A stretch of 31,000 bases of DNA from Glandiceps talaboti (lineage: Eukaryota > Hemichordata > Enteropneusta > Spengelidae), in NCBI RefSeq assembly GCF_964340395.1, contig NC_135562.1:11189134-11220133 (forward strand), in the 5' to 3' direction. Positions 29,583-31,000 of the stretch are shown here, in pieces. A model generated the notes under the pieces. The model was not told the origin of the DNA and searched no databases. It worked only from the letters and a program-made list of their open reading frames with translations. The translations under genes and the position numbers were made by a program. Within the stretch, counting starts at the first letter, position 1; each line of letters opens with the position of its first letter.

Positions 29583-31000
29583 AATATTAAGATTCTCTAA
29601 GTAGACTTTCTATTTCAGATGAACCAATCGACGCGTGTCACCATAACTACCTACTAAGCCTCCCTAAGTCAATACAGATACAACAGGGTCACCTAAGTTA
29701 TTGTTTGTCTGTCATTCTGATTATGGTATAATCGTTTCATAGCTAAGAACCTTGGTAGTAGTAGTAAATATTTTTACAAGCTGTTCACATTCAGACTAAA
29801 ATGACATTATTGTAAGTTAGATTTTGTTTGTCCTTGATTGCAAATTTTCAAATGGTCGATTGTAAATAGCTGCTTGTTGAAATTTTAAGTTGTGTGTGCG
29901 TTTGTCATGTAGTGGTATAGCTGTGAAGTATAGTGTTAAAAAAGCACTCATCATAGCGATCAATATTCAGGTATAGTTTTGAATAGAATTAGAGTGTCTT
30001 GGTTCGGTGAAATTTGAAAAGGAGCAAGAAGCGAGACATCATCGTATTCAGGCTATTGTTGGGTGTAATAAAGAAGGTTTATTTACATTGTAATTACTAG
30101 AACATATATTTGAGGTCCCTTTTGTGTATTGCTGTTTAGCTAGGGTATTGTTAACGCTGAGAGGCAAAGCTGAGTTCCAATACTAAGATAACTGACTCCT
30201 AGCTATGAGCATGATTTGTCTTATGAGAGCATGAATGAATGAATGAATGAATGAATGAATGAATGAATGAATGGAAAACAACTACTCGGCATGAAATGTC
30301 TGACATGTTTTGTTTCATTGATCATCTTGTAACGCTCGGAAATAGAAAGTGAGAGGGAATGTAAATCAAGTGTAGTATCTCACTGACATGTGCATGATAA
30401 TTATTTTGTTTAAATGGCAGAATTGAATTCACAACATATGTGTATATATGACATCTGTGATACTGTAAACGTGGACATTTTCACCAAAGACTTATTTCAT
30501 GCCAACTCTGCTGGAAAATAAGAACATGATAATAATTAGCGACTAAAATTCCTCTTTTGTGCATAAACAGTGCACCAGGCTTAGTAATTGATACAAATTT
30601 GTCTTTGAGAACTAGTTGATAACTGCAAAATTGCAAAATTTGGGAGAGGCAAAAATATCCAGGTTTTCAGGACTTAGTTGATATACTGTGAATGACAAGT
30701 TAGAAAGTGAGTATTTAAAGAAAGGAAAAATAAGTAAGAAACTAAAGTAACCAGCTTTTAAAAGCTACACGCAGGAATTCAAAAATTGATGGAATGATAG
30801 ACAGATGGATAGTGTGTGGTTGTTTGTTGGATGGTTGCATGAATAAATGAATGAATTAAAGGGGTATGTTTCAATCCCAAGTCATCGCATTAGTGTTTAA
30901 TATCATAATAAGGATTACATGGACCATTCTTTTGTTCTAAGCAAACCTTTTCTATAGCTCTGCTAAACAAATGTATTTCACTCTGAGATTCTAACTTGAA
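29583..31000. other. Presumed 5' flank of the receptor gene, no other gene seen
   Basis: This AT-rich stretch lies upstream of the minus-strand receptor. I could not fix a promoter or upstream exon. A GAAT microsatellite is the only clear structure. Confidence 0.5.
30231..30273. repeat. GAAT tetranucleotide microsatellite
   Basis: About ten and a half perfect units of ATGA/GAAT. It lies roughly 650 bases upstream of the receptor start codon. Confidence 0.97.

Overview
The window looks like AT-rich, intron-and-repeat DNA from an animal nuclear genome. It holds one convincing protein-coding gene, a single-exon serotonin-type G-protein-coupled receptor on the minus strand at 28368-29579. There are no bacterial-style gene arrays, ribosomal RNAs or convincing tRNAs. 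The receptor is closest in motif content to the 5-HT1A class. Combined with dense micro- and minisatellites and a small inverted-repeat transposon family, this suggests a marine invertebrate (lophotrochozoan or invertebrate deuterostome). The sequence alone does not settle the phylum.

Layout. 1-2078 is gene-free and holds several RFX X-box-like 14-mers. 2079-2800 is a decayed ~26-bp minisatellite, split by a 371-bp MITE-like element. 2991-3417 is a tetranucleotide block with a CGTA palindrome and a long ATGT tract. 4098-4458 is a second copy of the MITE in opposite orientation. 4800-5080 is a patch rich in CRE-like half-sites. 6893-7615 is a second decayed minisatellite. 9020-9285 is a CpG-rich island in CpG-poor DNA. 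10961-11102 is a foldback or hairpin.

Four large tandem arrays with unrelated units follow: 126/149 bp (12091-13665), 57 bp (16218-17513), 44 bp (19587-20848) and 43 bp (23404-25906). Together they cover about 6.6 kb. Two more inverted-repeat structures lie between them, at 15503-15583 and 19163-19266. Several two- or three-copy tandem duplications are also present. 25907-28367 is AT-rich and gene-free, then comes the receptor. Its presumed 5' flank (29583-31000, because the gene is on the minus strand) shows only a GAAT microsatellite.

How it fits together. The receptor is the only functional unit I can defend. The rest is best read as intergenic or intronic DNA shaped by tandem duplication, array homogenisation and small DNA-transposon insertion, with possible regulatory patches (X-boxes, a CRE palindrome, a CpG patch). 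Most long open frames are by-products of repeats whose units happen to lack stop codons, including a 455-codon frame at 16119-17486. I found no clear new multi-gene system. The most unusual structures are the 44-bp array, with two inverted repeats in its units, the MITE pair and the three foldback structures.
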